Source of the DNA: Liolophura sinensis
Lineage: Eukaryota; Mollusca; Polyplacophora; Chitonida; Chitonidae
Direction: 5' to 3'
Length of the DNA: 64,000 bases
Assembly (NCBI RefSeq): GCF_032854445.1
Contig: NC_088305.1
Span: 29,908,628-29,972,627, forward strand
Shown here: positions 27,001-36,700 of the stretch, piece after piece
Numbering within the stretch: position 1 is the first letter of the stretch
How the letters are laid out: each line of letters starts with the position of its first letter
The notes under the pieces: generated by a model
What the model was told of the DNA's origin: nothing
Database searches by the model: none
What the model saw: the letters and a program-made list of their open reading frames with translations, nothing else
Translations under genes and position numbers: made by a program

Positions 27001-30000
27001 TTTTATATGTTAGGCCACATCCTGAAATACACATCTGGAAATAAAAGCATTTCATGTATCCTTTAATTCAGACTTAGGCTGAACATAAAAACTCTTTACT
27101 GCTCTACAATTATGAGTTACAGTGAAAATTGTTATTTTAGAACTTTAAGATATTTTAGACATTCATAACAAAAACTGAAAATTAGTGTTTTAAATTTAAA
27201 TCTAAGTTCAGGAATGATACCAGTAATTTAGACTGTCTGACTTAAGTCTCAAACAGCTCCTGGGGACGATGTCATTTTACATGAAGAATTCACATTATTA
27301 ACTCTAAGATAAAAACTTTCCTGTCTGCATGACAGTCGTCTGCACAGAGAACTGTTACAGATAGTGCTAGCCATATCTGTATCTTAACAACTATGATCAA
27401 TGATTGATAAAAGCTAATTTAAGACTACATCAGAACCACAGATCTCTGTCTCAACTATTTGATCATGAGGCAGATCAAAGCAGGGACTGCCTGGTATTTC
27501 ATGTCACATCAAGTGTTTGATCTAATGTCATGTAACACAAACCTCTCATGTATACTGCAAATCTCCAACACTTTCAAGCACTTTTTTCATTGGAATTTAT
27601 GCATTATACAACTGTTTTGAAAATGATGCCAAAATTAATTTATCTGTGTCATTAAAGATGCAAATTTCAAGAAACTGCAAATTATTTCTCTACGCCCAAT
27701 AGTACTCTCAGAATGTTTCGAAACGTTGGTTGCCGAGGCAGTTGAAAAGGTTACAGAATTAGGGTATGTGCATGCAATTTATTATACATTGTACCAACAC
27801 GTTTTCACATCTTAAACTTGAAAACAAATGGAAAGAATTTAAATTGTGGTTAGTACATCATTTTAATTGTAAGGAATCAGTGTATACATTTTGGGCAAAG
27901 CATTTTATTTGTATCTCTGACTGTATTTCTGACTTAAGTCTTAAGACATCTGATATATACGGGCCCAGGTATGGCTGAGGCTTTAAGTTGAGATACTTGT
28001 CAAGTACCCATCCGAAGGGCAATGGTTTATTCAGGGCAAGTCAAGCGTCAGACAGTTGCGGTGAGCTATTTTTCTGGACATTGTTCAATGGTCGTCTATC
28101 TGACATATTCTACATTTTGGTGTTTTGACATTAACACAACCCTGTGTGTCAGAGACACTTACCCGGGACGCCAAGTTCAGTGGCCAGCCTCTCTGCGAAT
28201 TCACGCGCACACTCCACACAGTCCTCCATGGTCACATTCTGTACGGGAATGAATGGGCACACGTCCAGCGCCCCCATACGAGGGTGCTCACCTGTGAAGA
28301 GGGACACAAGTTACGCACCTCACATAACAATCTTGATCAGAAACTTGATCAGACACAGGTTTTACACCTCAACTTGACTGACTTGATCTGACACAAGTCA
28401 TACACCTCAACATGATTGATTTGATCAGACACAAGGTATATCCTTCAACATCACAGACTTGATCAGACACAAGTCCTGTACACCTCAATATGACAGGCTT
28501 GCTCAGACAAGTCCAGTACACCTCAACATGACTGACTTGATCAGACACCAGCTATACACCTCAACATCACAGACTTGATCATACAAGAGTTATTTATTCA
28601 TTCACTTATTTACTTGACTGAAGTCATACAATGCATTCAGGAATATTACACTTATATGATGGCAGTCGGCATGACAGTGGGAGGAAACAGGTAGGGCAGA
28701 GCCTGGGGGAAACCCACAACCATCTTCCCATATAAGACCCAGTGTTCTATGGTTTGTAGGTTTGTAGGATTTTTTTTCTGTTGTTATTTCATGTCATACT
28801 GAAGATTTTCACTTATATGCTTAAATAATGGCCAGAGAATAGAGACTGTGGAGAGATTTATCACTTTGGAAGTTGACTGGGCAACTTCTGGGTGAAGATC
28901 ATGAAGAATTACATGTAGGTTGAACTGAGAGGATTGCGGGGAGTCTGGGCAGGGTCTGGGAGGAGAGTGAACAGAGACTGGGAGCAGTGAGCAGGCCTTG
29001 GGACGAGGAGTGTGTGGGAAGAATCTAAGCAGGGTGTGGGAAGAGATTGAACAGGGTCTGGGAGGAGACTGAACAGGGTCTGAGAGCAGTGAGCAGGGTC
29101 TGAGCAGACCAGGACAAAGTGTGGGGGGAGGCTTAGCAGGGCCTGAGAGGAGCCTCAGCAGGATCTTGGAGAAGACTTACACGGTCTGGGAGGAGACTGA
29201 TTAGGGTCTGGAGGTGACTAAGCAGGCACTAGGAGGGGCCTCAGTAGGATCTGGGAGAAGGGCTGGATGAGACGGATGAGTTCAACCATTCTGAGAGGAG
29301 ACTTTGAGGTAAAGCAGGGTACTAGGAGTATCTAACAAAGTACCAGTGAACTTACTGGTGAAATGTCACTGAAAAATGACAACCAATGCATCCTTACCAC
29401 TGTGTCGAGACATGTCAATAAGCTGATATGCAGCTCTGGCTCCACTTAAGGCACCCTCGACGATCGCCTCCGGAGGTCCAACAAAAGTGTAGACCGTCCG
29501 ATTGGTGGACATGCCTGGGTCTACATCCAGTAAATTGCATCCTTCTGTGGAACCAATAGCGTTGGCTATTGCCTCAATGACCTGAATAATAGACGGAAGG
29601 TAATTACATGCATTATAAAGTCAGAACAGTTACATTTGCCACTTTATACTTATACACAGATCAGCTATCCTTTGTGATGAGAGAAGAGAAGAGGCCAACT
29701 ACAATGTTTCACTGTGGTTTTTACCACACATACTACTGATTAAGCAATTAGAAAAAGCTATGGATTATATGTTGTCAAACGCAGGCTATATTTGCATATG
29801 CTGGAAGGTCATTCAGTTCATCTGGTTATCTTCATTATTCAATAAAATAAATAAATTGATAGTTTTCAGAAGAAAAAAAAAACAAATGAAACTTAAATAA
29901 ATTTAAATAATATTAGACATACATTCACAGCCACTCAACACTAAAATATTGTGACACACACTTTCTACCTTTAAATAATAAATCATGTACATATACATCT

Positions 30001-30425
30001 TTTGTCCATACTTTAAATTCTCCACATATACCCCATATTGTAGAACATTAAATAAAATCAAAGTTTATTTTTTATTGCACTGTTAAATTTAAAACACTGT
30101 CAGACATAATAAACTGAAGTAATGCACGCTTAAAACAGTGAAACTAGGCATACACGATGCCATTTTGTTGTATGTATGTATGTGTGCAGAACAACTGTTT
30201 ACAATAACCATGGCATTATTGATCAGGCCGCTAATAAGCATAGCGATAGGTAGCGTGCTCGGCCATAAGTCTGGCTACTGTATGCCAACACAGCCCGTAA
30301 TAACTGCAGACTATCGTGTCACTTTATCTGCCTATGTACACAAGTGACTCACTGCATATTTCAGCTCTCACCTCTTTATGTCGGCCCTCAGAAAAGTTAG
30401 GCACACATTCCACTATCCTTGCCAT
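14960..30425 (-). CDS. FTCD: Formimidoyltransferase-cyclodeaminase, 14 exons, complete
   Basis: The joined exons give 540 codons, close to the roughly 541 of vertebrate FTCD. The enzyme moves the formimino group of formiminoglutamate to tetrahydrofolate (N-terminal domain) and then releases ammonia to give methenyl-THF (C-terminal cyclodeaminase domain), the last steps of histidine breakdown in the cytosol. The start [14 protein letters not shown] matches the family N-terminus without gaps. [17 protein letters not shown] carries the His at residue 82 known as the transferase catalytic base. Further family blocks are [31 protein letters not shown] and [10 protein letters not shown]; then, in the cyclodeaminase half, [10 protein letters not shown] (near 350) and FIDADAAAF (near 409). 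All splice phases agree. Introns are loaded with SINEs and minisatellites. The gene is head to head with the Acl4-like gene. No break or missing key residue was seen. Confidence 0.95.
15292..15387 (-). CDS. FTCD: FTCD exon 13 (residues 481-512)
   Basis: Reads [20 protein letters not shown], then [12 protein letters not shown], matching the helix after GNLACRSDLQ in the family. Acceptor CTCCACAG, donor GTGAGC, phase 0. Confidence 0.92.
15639..15874 (-). repeat. Exon-derived array: repeated FTCD exon 12 end and donor
   Basis: On the minus strand, AGACTTACAG followed by GTAAGA recurs with spacing of 45 or 48 bases; donor copies sit at about 15829, 15781, 15736, 15688 and 15640, after the real one at 15874. 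The frame of exon 12 stays open through three units before a TAG at 15728-15730. Two alternating unit types give a 93-nt dimer. Confidence 0.93.
15875..16013 (-). CDS. FTCD: FTCD exon 12 (residues 434-480)
   Basis: Reads [20 protein letters not shown] and [10 protein letters not shown], matching VPLTLAE...GNLACRSDLQ of the family. The donor GTAAGA is followed by a tandem array that repeats the exon's own end and donor. Confidence 0.94.
16736..16903 (+). mobile_element. SINE-A, 5'-truncated
   Basis: GGTGGAAGGTCTGTCAGCAA, GTTTCCTCCCAACATAATGC, and a tail of repeated AAATA ending about 16 bases from the FTCD exon 11 donor. Confidence 0.88.
16918..16961 (-). CDS. FTCD: FTCD exon 11 (residues 420-433)
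   Basis: A 44-nt exon reading [14 protein letters not shown] plus two bases that join the next exon as Val. Matches the family's LPKNTPEEKDRR stretch. A plus-oriented SINE ends about 16 bases beyond the donor, inside the intron. Confidence 0.88.
17285..17446 (-). CDS. FTCD: FTCD exon 10 (residues 366-419)
   Basis: Reads [18 protein letters not shown] and [13 protein letters not shown]. The DAD motif (residues 409-411) is where the family's catalytic aspartate lies. Donor GTAAGG, phase 0. Confidence 0.95.
18048..18174 (-). CDS. FTCD: FTCD exon 9 (residues 323-365)
   Basis: Completes the split codon to [12 protein letters not shown], then [19 protein letters not shown]. The PGGGSVAA block opens the cyclodeaminase four-helix domain. 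Confidence 0.94.
18280..18880. repeat. 43-nt minisatellite, about 14 copies, in FTCD intron 8
   Basis: Unit GTACATTCAGAGCAATATCC then AGAACAACTATTCAGGATTACAC in two parts. The period is not a multiple of three, so the plus-strand ORF cycles through three frames of the same unit. Confidence 0.95.
18925..18986 (-). CDS. FTCD: FTCD exon 8 (residues 303-322)
   Basis: Reads [20 protein letters not shown] and ends in phase 2 at GTAAGT. It corresponds to the linker between the transferase and cyclodeaminase domains. Confidence 0.9.
19396..19545. repeat. 75-bp tandem duplication in FTCD intron 7
   Basis: AAGGCCACGAGAAAACTGGA begins at 19396 and again at 19471, with the rest of the unit well conserved. 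Confidence 0.85.
19591..19722 (-). CDS. FTCD: FTCD exon 7 (residues 259-302)
   Basis: Reads [20 protein letters not shown] and ends [11 protein letters not shown]. The coding part is normal, but the acceptor lies directly against a GAT/ATC microsatellite (GATGATGACAG) and has no pyrimidine tract. Confidence 0.92.
19723..20585. repeat. ATC/GAT microsatellite abutting the FTCD exon 7 acceptor
   Basis: About 860 bases of CATCATCATCCTAACATT-type units, with longer blocks (from about 19970 and 20105) themselves repeated. It starts at the first intron base next to exon 7. Confidence 0.93.
20586..21128. other. FTCD intron 6 remainder, AT-rich, nothing recognised
   Basis: No repeat of known type and no coding signal on either strand up to exon 6. 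Confidence 0.5.
21129..21266 (-). CDS. FTCD: FTCD exon 6 (residues 213-258)
   Basis: Reads [18 protein letters not shown] and [17 protein letters not shown], a signature block of the transferase C-subdomain. Acceptor TTTTACAG, donor GTGAGA, phase 0 throughout. Confidence 0.94.
21788..21967 (-). CDS. FTCD: FTCD exon 5 (residues 153-212)
   Basis: Phase 0 at both ends. Reads [36 protein letters not shown] and [11 protein letters not shown]. The donor is the somewhat weak GTGGGG; the next exon starts exactly at the expected family residue, which supports it. Confidence 0.92.
22567..22743 (-). mobile_element. SINE-A, long copy
   Basis: Reversed TTTATTTATTTGATTGGAG tail, CAGCGGCCAGAATTATGGTG core, and GACTTGAACTCACAGC from the tRNA-like half. 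Confidence 0.85.
22819..22907 (-). CDS. FTCD: FTCD exon 4 (residues 123-152)
   Basis: Acceptor TTTTCACAG, donor GTGAGT. Reads [16 protein letters not shown] and GEYEGLTER, matching the family's VYLYGEAA...RAGEYE segment. Separated from exon 3 by a 5.3 kb intron. Confidence 0.93.
24230..24440 (+). repeat. Dispersed repeat D1, copy 1
   Basis: Shares TTTCAGAAGCA, TTTTGATGC, AATC-AAAC and GATGAATCAG blocks in the same order with 52590-52785. Not related to SINE-A. Type of element unknown. Confidence 0.65.
25430..25575 (-). mobile_element. SINE-A, truncated
   Basis: Reversed GTACTCAAGAATATTTCACT, GGCCAGCATTATGGTGGGAG and CGGGCAGAGTCCGGGG. Confidence 0.87.
25837..25925 (-). mobile_element. SINE-A 3' fragment
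   Basis: Reversed TTTATTTCGCTGGTGTTTTA then CCAGCATTATGGTGGGAG. Confidence 0.85.
26258..26450. repeat. 21-nt minisatellite, about 9 copies
   Basis: Unit ACATGTACCACAGGTCACACT, nearly perfect. Open in several frames because 21 is a multiple of three. Confidence 0.95.
28163..28291 (-). CDS. FTCD: FTCD exon 3 (residues 80-122)
   Basis: Acceptor CTTCACAG, donor GTAAGT, phase 1 at both ends. Encodes [18 protein letters not shown], including the catalytic His82. A minisatellite lies about 30 bases beyond the acceptor on the intron side. Confidence 0.95.
28316..28592. repeat. 34-38 nt minisatellite upstream of the FTCD exon 3 acceptor
   Basis: Unit TTGATCAGACACAAGT plus ACACCTCAACATGACTGAC, about 7 copies, starting about 25-30 bases from the exon 3 acceptor. 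Confidence 0.88.
28596..28738 (-). mobile_element. SINE-A, diverged
   Basis: Reversed TTCAGGAATATTACACTTAT, GGCATGACAGTGGGAGGAAA and GGGGGAAACCCACAACCATC. A more degraded fragment follows at about 28770-28830. Confidence 0.75.
28920..29325. repeat. Purine-rich degenerate repeat (GGGTCTGGGAGGAGACTGA)
   Basis: Irregular 20-35 nt units rich in G and A on plus, in FTCD intron 2 about 70 bases from the exon 2 donor. On the transcribed strand it reads as a pyrimidine tract. Confidence 0.8.
29398..29581 (-). CDS. FTCD: FTCD exon 2 (residues 19-79)
   Basis: Phase 0 in, phase 1 out; acceptor TTATTCAG, donor GTAAGG. Encodes [18 protein letters not shown] and LIDMSRHS, part of the substrate and folate site of the transferase domain. 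Confidence 0.94.
30372..30425 (-). CDS. FTCD: FTCD exon 1 (residues 1-18)
   Basis: ATG reads [18 protein letters not shown] and ends at a GTGAG donor in phase 0. The start is fixed by alignment with the conserved N-terminus; the frame stays open a little way upstream, but no family sequence is seen there. Confidence 0.93.
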
Positions 30426-30730
30426 TGCAATCCGCCCGTAACGATGTCTGTTTTCCAAAAGTTTCACATCTAAAGACAGGTGTCAAAACAGTTTTCGTTC
30501 CCACGGTCACAACTTCGACCAACGCATGTCGCTTTCCAAAATGCTGTCTGCTATAAACGTCTTGGTTTTACGCCAACACTTCTTGGTGACGTCACATGAT
30601 CTGTGTTCTTTAAAGAGTAACTCGTATCTTGTTTTCTAGCAGAATTGTTGATGTTGTATACACGTGGTTTGGAGTTGTGTCACATTTTCCTTTCCCATAA
30701 CATTTAGTTACAATACATGATTACCTAGTC
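30426..30730. promoter_or_regulatory. Shared promoter region between FTCD and the Acl4-like gene
   Basis: The two start codons point away from each other across about 305 bases, so both promoters and 5' UTRs must lie here unless unseen upstream exons exist. I see no clear TATA box. The palindromic CRE described separately is the strongest motif. Confidence 0.7.
30587..30594. promoter_or_regulatory. Palindromic CRE (TGACGTCA)
   Basis: A perfect TGACGTCA, the full CREB/ATF site, runs directly into CATGAT, so an E-box-like TCACATGA overlaps it. It sits about 160 bases from the FTCD start and 140 from the Acl4-like start, a typical distance for a proximal site in a bidirectional promoter. Binding itself is inferred. 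Confidence 0.5.
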
Positions 30731-30773
30731 ATGGGCAAACGCAAATTTAAGAAAACAGTGGCTGGAACAGCAG
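30731..30773 (+). CDS. Acl4-like exon 1 (residues 1-14)
   Basis: ATG in a good context, MGKRKFKKTVAGTA, then donor GTAATC in phase 1. The basic run could serve nuclear import or RNA contact (inference). Confidence 0.85.
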
Positions 30774-33700
30774 GTAATCCTTGTGTATTATCTGATGATC
30801 GTTCTGTTTTTCATGAAAAATGATAAGAGCGACGTTTTTAGACATTATGACGACAACAACGTAACATATTTTAGAATAGTGAAATTTATTAATAAACATT
30901 CCCTGCACACGTTGCCATGATATTAAGGGGAGATGATCAGGTGCCAGTGATGTATTTATTTTGTCCTTATGTATATAAATATAAGGTACGATATGCTCAT
31001 TCGACGTGAATTGTCTTAATCAAAAGTTTCCAGACATTTGTACTGTACTCTGGAGTGAAGGCATTCAGAAAATTAACTAGGCCTTGCTATCAAAACGAAG
31101 CCGTGTGCCATATTAACATTTTGATATTTGTTGTTGTCACATACGCAGCAAAGCTTGGTACAAGTGTCTCATTTTTTTTTCCTCGCAGTCATTACACTCA
31201 AACTTATCCCCGTGATCTGGGGGCCACTGTTGTATAAGTGAAATACTCTTGAGTAGAGCGTAAAACACTAATCAAATAAAATAAATAAATAAATTGGACA
31301 AGTGACAAGTGTGCTCTCACTAATGGGTCATTCCCTGTCTTTTCAGTCGGCTGTTGTTGTGATTCTCTTGGATTTTGCTGAAAAAATTCTTAAAAATTCC
31401 TTGACATATATGAGGAAGGTTTCCCAAGTTATAGCCCCAAATTCCAAGTAGTTTTTGAGATATGACCATCTAAAAACACCCTGTAAAGCTCATTTTCAAC
31501 AGTCATGAATAGAATATCTGTTCTGGAGGCATTTTTGGATGACCATAACTTCCAATGCAATCGGCCTAGAAGTCTGAAAATCTACCTACAGGGCATTTTC
31601 TACCCTGGCTTTCAGAATGTGCTATCAAAAAATAAATATCTTCAATACTTTTTGAGATATGTACCCCTAAAAATCGTGTTTCGTTCAATGCATATGCTCT
31701 ATTTTGCATTTTCAGTGAGCTGCCATAGGTCATGTGATAAATTTAGGAGATACTTGTTGCCTGATTAATATTATTGATGTATATGACAATTTGCAGAAGA
31801 AAGTCTGACCACTTTGAGGTATTATTATTCATGTAATTGGTGTCTGAACTTTGCTCCATGACAAAAAATCGGACATTTTACCTTGTTTTTCTCTTAACTG
31901 ATCCCCAATTTGACAGTTAAACACCTCTTTGAAATTTTTTCAATTCCAAATTATTCTGGCTTCATCTTCAGTTATGCATGGAAGGTCTACCAAAAACGTA
32001 CGGATGGTTGTGGGTTTCCTCTGGGTTCTGTCTGGTTTCTCATGGGCTCTTCCCGGGTTTCTCACATCACAAAAACCACCTGCAGTACATTGTATATGTG
32101 AAAGTATGAAGTAAAACACCAAATAAATAAATAAATAAATTAATGTGTCTTAAGAAAATTTACTCTTCTAATTTTCACAGAAATTATATTGCCAGTGCTT
32201 GGATGGAAAATGTCATTGATTTTCTCTTACAGTTGCGAGAAAGAAAACAGAAGTTAATTCAAAAGAAAATGCCACAAAGAAGACTGCTGCAAAATACAAA
32301 ATCGACCAACTGTTAGATAAGGTAAACAGTCAAGGACATTCTTTTCAAAGTTTATCATTTTTATGTAATTGTTTAATAATGTATAGAGAATGAACACACT
32401 ACAGTCAGATAAATAAATTGCTTTTTATAGAATTGTAGAAAATTAAAGTAGAGGCAAAAAAAACGTGTCTTAAGCACAATATGCCCATTTTTGATAAAAT
32501 TTTGTTGTAAGCATGAGTATGTAAAGAAAAAAAAAGGAAAGAATGCACCAAGGTTTGATGTAGTTTTTGGAAAATCAATTTGTCAAAAATGTTCAGGTCA
32601 AGTGGAGCATTTGACCTTTTGGGTGGCGAAAGCTGCAGGTGCAAAGAATTAAAAAGAAATGTCTTGTCATTTACATATACATGTGCAGAATTTAAATTCA
32701 GGTGTGGAAGTACATGTATTGAAGGTGGCAATACATGTACATCTGTGAACAATGATACTACATATAGATGTAGTAACCCCCAGAAACATCAAAAGGAATT
32801 TACATTTTAGTTTGCAGCAGCTATGAAACCGCCATAGTATAAGAAGAATCACATCATTTCGTCACCTTTCACGATATTCCCCCCATGTGAAAGCACTATT
32901 TTGCATTAAAAACCACAAAGGTTAATGTGCTATTTGATACATTTTCCAAATTGACAGTGTACTTTCGAAAGTCAGATATGAAATTCTGCCGGTAGTTATC
33001 AAAAGCATTTTAATGGTAAATTACCCCAAATGACCATAAATTTTGTCCATGACTAACTTGCCTATATCTCCTGATTCTGGGAGTTTTGTTGAGTTTGGAA
33101 AGGTGTTTTGAAGTTTGGTTGGAACATGGAATGATATTCTATTAAAAAATTGTAAGTTGAGAGTTGTAATTGAGAGTTCTATTGATCTTTGAAAGGTGTT
33201 TTAAGCTTTGTTTGGAAAGTAAGACAGATAAGGGCAAAATGTAAATTTCTGAACCAAAACCAATGTTTTGTTTCCTTTATTTGCCTTGAAAGATGCACTT
33301 TTTTCAGTGAATCTTTAGGGCAAATACTGTAAAATTCATGCATTTTGATATGTTAATAATGACAAACATCATCTTATGTATCTTAATGTAAAGGTAATTT
33401 CTTTCTCAAAGGCAGATTTTTTTTGTATCTTTGCAGGCCCAGGATTGTATAGACAGATTTGAATATGAAGTAGCACAGAAATTTTGTCAACGAGCTCTGG
33501 AGTTGGAGCCAGACAATGTACGAGTCTTAGAAACAACAGGGACTCTTCTCTTGGAGCTTGGAAACCCAGAATCTGCCAGACAGGTGAAGAGAGAACCAAT
33601 GAAATAGAAGGTTACATGTTTTGTGCTGGTGACCAATCAGATTGCAGAATAGTACAACTGAGGTTAATCAGATGGAAGCTTATGGAAATAATATATCCAG

Positions 33701-36700
33701 GCAATAGGTTTAAATAGGCACTAGATTATATTGACCTCCCTATCTGACCTCTGTCATTGGCAAACATCAGTTGGCCAAAATATTTATTCGATGGGTAGAT
33801 CTTTATTATCTGGGGAATAAATGTATTAATTTGGATCTGGTCATCCGTCTGTCTGTCTGCCTGTATGTGACGCTTTTCTTTGCGTGCAAAAACTTCTCCA
33901 AATGTTGGCTAAATTGGATTTTTTTTTTTTTTTTTTTTTGATTGGTGTTTTACGCCGTACTCAAGAATATTTTTACTTATATGACGGTGGCCAGCATTAT
34001 GGTGGGTGGAAACTGGGCAGAAACCGGAGGAAACCCACGACCATCCGCAGGTTGCTGACATACCTTCCCACGTACGGCCGGAGAGGAAGGGAGCATGGGC
34101 TGGTCTTGAACTCACAGCGACCGCATTGGTGAGAGGCTTCTGGGTCATTACGCTGCGCTAGCGCGCTAACCGACTGAGCCACGGAGGCCCCGGCTAAATT
34201 TGACAAAACATTGCTAATAATAGGGTTCTATTCATAAGTTTTGCATATTATACAATCTTCTTGATTCTGATTGGTTGTTGATTTGTGTGCAATAATGGCT
34301 TTCATATAAAGTCCAATTTTGATAAAATATTGTGTGTGGATTTGTTTTGTGACCTCTCAGATGACGTTCATTGCCCAGCTTTCTCCATGCGTACCTTATG
34401 AATATTGAACATGGGATGTAATTTTTGTGCTTTTTCCTTGCAGTGTTTTGGGCGGGCAGTAGAAGTAAGTCCGGACACAGGTTACTCTAAGTACATGTAC
34501 TTAGGGCAGCTGTTTGAAGGAGCTCAGGCTGTTCAGTGCTTCCAGAAGGGGATAGAGCTGATGGTGGCTGAGAAAGAGGCCAAGGAAGCTCTGGAGGTAA
34601 GGCAAGACTGTTACACAAAGTATACATATACAGGTGATTTATTGATTGATTAACTGATTGTGTTATGCCTTACTCAAGAATTTTTCACATGAGTTTTCTG
34701 GGGGGAGGAAATGCGAGGTCTCTGGATAAACCACTGACCTTTGGCCAGATACTGATGATCTTACCAGTGTGTGACAGACTCACAGGCCACATTGGTAAAG
34801 AAACAGGGCATTTTGAGCAAATGTAAGACTTTGCAAGTGACCATACAAGCACAGTGAACAGATCATTGTCTCTGAGGCCCCGAAAATTTGTGACAGCGCT
34901 GGTATATAATAATAACCAATAGCATGAACTTCTTCTTGAAGATTTGCCTTTTGACAAGATCATGAACACATGAAAATGATGCAAACTTTAGACGAAAAGC
35001 TGAAAAACTGAATTGTAAATATGGTCTTCAAAAATTTTTTCGTGGAGAAATGGATATTAGAAACTAACTTTGTGTAATTTTGAACTAAATAACATGTAAC
35101 TTGTGTTTGTGATTTTTTTTTGGCATTTAGTAGAAACAGAAAATGTTCTATATATTCGACTTTTGGAGAAGTAGTTTGTTCATTTGTTCAGTTCACATGA
35201 TTCAGACAGTGTCAGTTAATGAAATGCTGTTTAGGTAAGCTGTTGTTCAACTTGAAAGTTTCTGAAAAGTGGAATGCATCTGTTTGATTCAGTCAGTGTC
35301 AATGGAATGCTGTTTAAGTAGGGTGGTATTGAACAAATAATGCATCTAATTGTTTGGTGATGCTTGCAGGTAGCGGCTGCATGTGCATCTGGAGACGGGA
35401 GGACGATCTCAGAACGAGACATCTCTAGTGCCTACTGTTCCATAGCAGAGATTTATATGACGGATTCGTGGTGAGTTGTTGTTGTATCAGATGGGCTCAG
35501 TCTGTGTACTGAAGAACAGGGTGTAGTCAAGATTAGAAATTGTGTTAATTTGATTGGCAGAAAATACAACATCTACTGAGACACAGTTCTACAATTCTGC
35601 AAAGAAATGAGATGACGATGTCAAAACATGATTGCGACTGTATTGTGAAAAAATATTTTTGCATGGTTGATCGCTAAAAGGCTTAAGTTGCATTTTCTGG
35701 TAAGAAATGTAGACTGGGTCTGTCTGTAAGCTGTTCTACATGGTATTGTCCCTAGAGGAATGAAAGCAAAGTGATTGATAAGGTTTTTAATTGTGACAGT
35801 TTTGAAGAGAATGCCGAAGAACTGTGTAAAACAGCTGTGGAGAAAGCCATAGAAGCAGATGGAGAAAACCCTGAGGCGTATCAGCTCATGGCCAGTTTAC
35901 AGTTGTCACAACAACAAACACAGGTGAGGCACGAGTGGATTATTGTGTTTGTAGCATGGGTATTGAGGGCTTCAAAACATTTCCTCCGTTAATGTTTATT
36001 TCCATCTGATTCATGTTTTATTCCATTCTGGCAACATCTGTGTTCACACGCCAGCGTGGCACAATGACCCAGGAGCCTCCAACCAATGCGGTTGCTGTGA
36101 GTTCAAGTCCAGCTCATGCTGGCTTCCCCACTGGATGTACATGGGATGATCTTCCAGCAACCTGCAGATGGTTGTGGGTTTCCCCCTGAGCTTTACACGG
36201 TTTCCTCCCACCATAATGCTGGGCGCTGGCATTTAAGTGAAATATTCTTGACTACGGCGCAAAGCACCAATCAAATAAATTCTATCCAAAGAAATCATAT
36301 GAGATCTTCTTTCAGATCTTGGTAAATTTACTTTGCATAGAACCAGGTACAGGAGCTGAAATATCAGTGATAATTCTGAGCTAAAAAAAGCTGGGTGCAA
36401 ATGAGAAGGGGGATATAAACCACCTAAAATAAATTGGTTTATTATAAGCACTGTATTCTTTTGTTTATTGAGTTGTTTAGATCACACTTTTTTATCAGCA
36501 GAAAATTATGTGAAAACTTGTGTGAAATCTTGGTAAATTTATTTATTTATTTGATCTGTGTTTTACCCTGTATTCAAGAGTATTTCACTTTTACAACTGC
36601 GGCCATCATTATGGGGGGTGGAAACCTGTCAGAGACCAGGGGAACCCATGACCATCCGCAGGTTGCTGACAAACCTTCCCACACCGACATCTTGGTAAAG

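Larger units (their letters stand above)
22908..28162 (-). other. FTCD intron 3 (5.3 kb)
   Basis: Carries two SINE-A fragments, a 21-nt minisatellite and a dispersed repeat (24230-24440) with a relative in SNX13 intron 8. No coding exon is expected here: exons 3 and 4 join in phase with no missing family residues. Confidence 0.8.
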
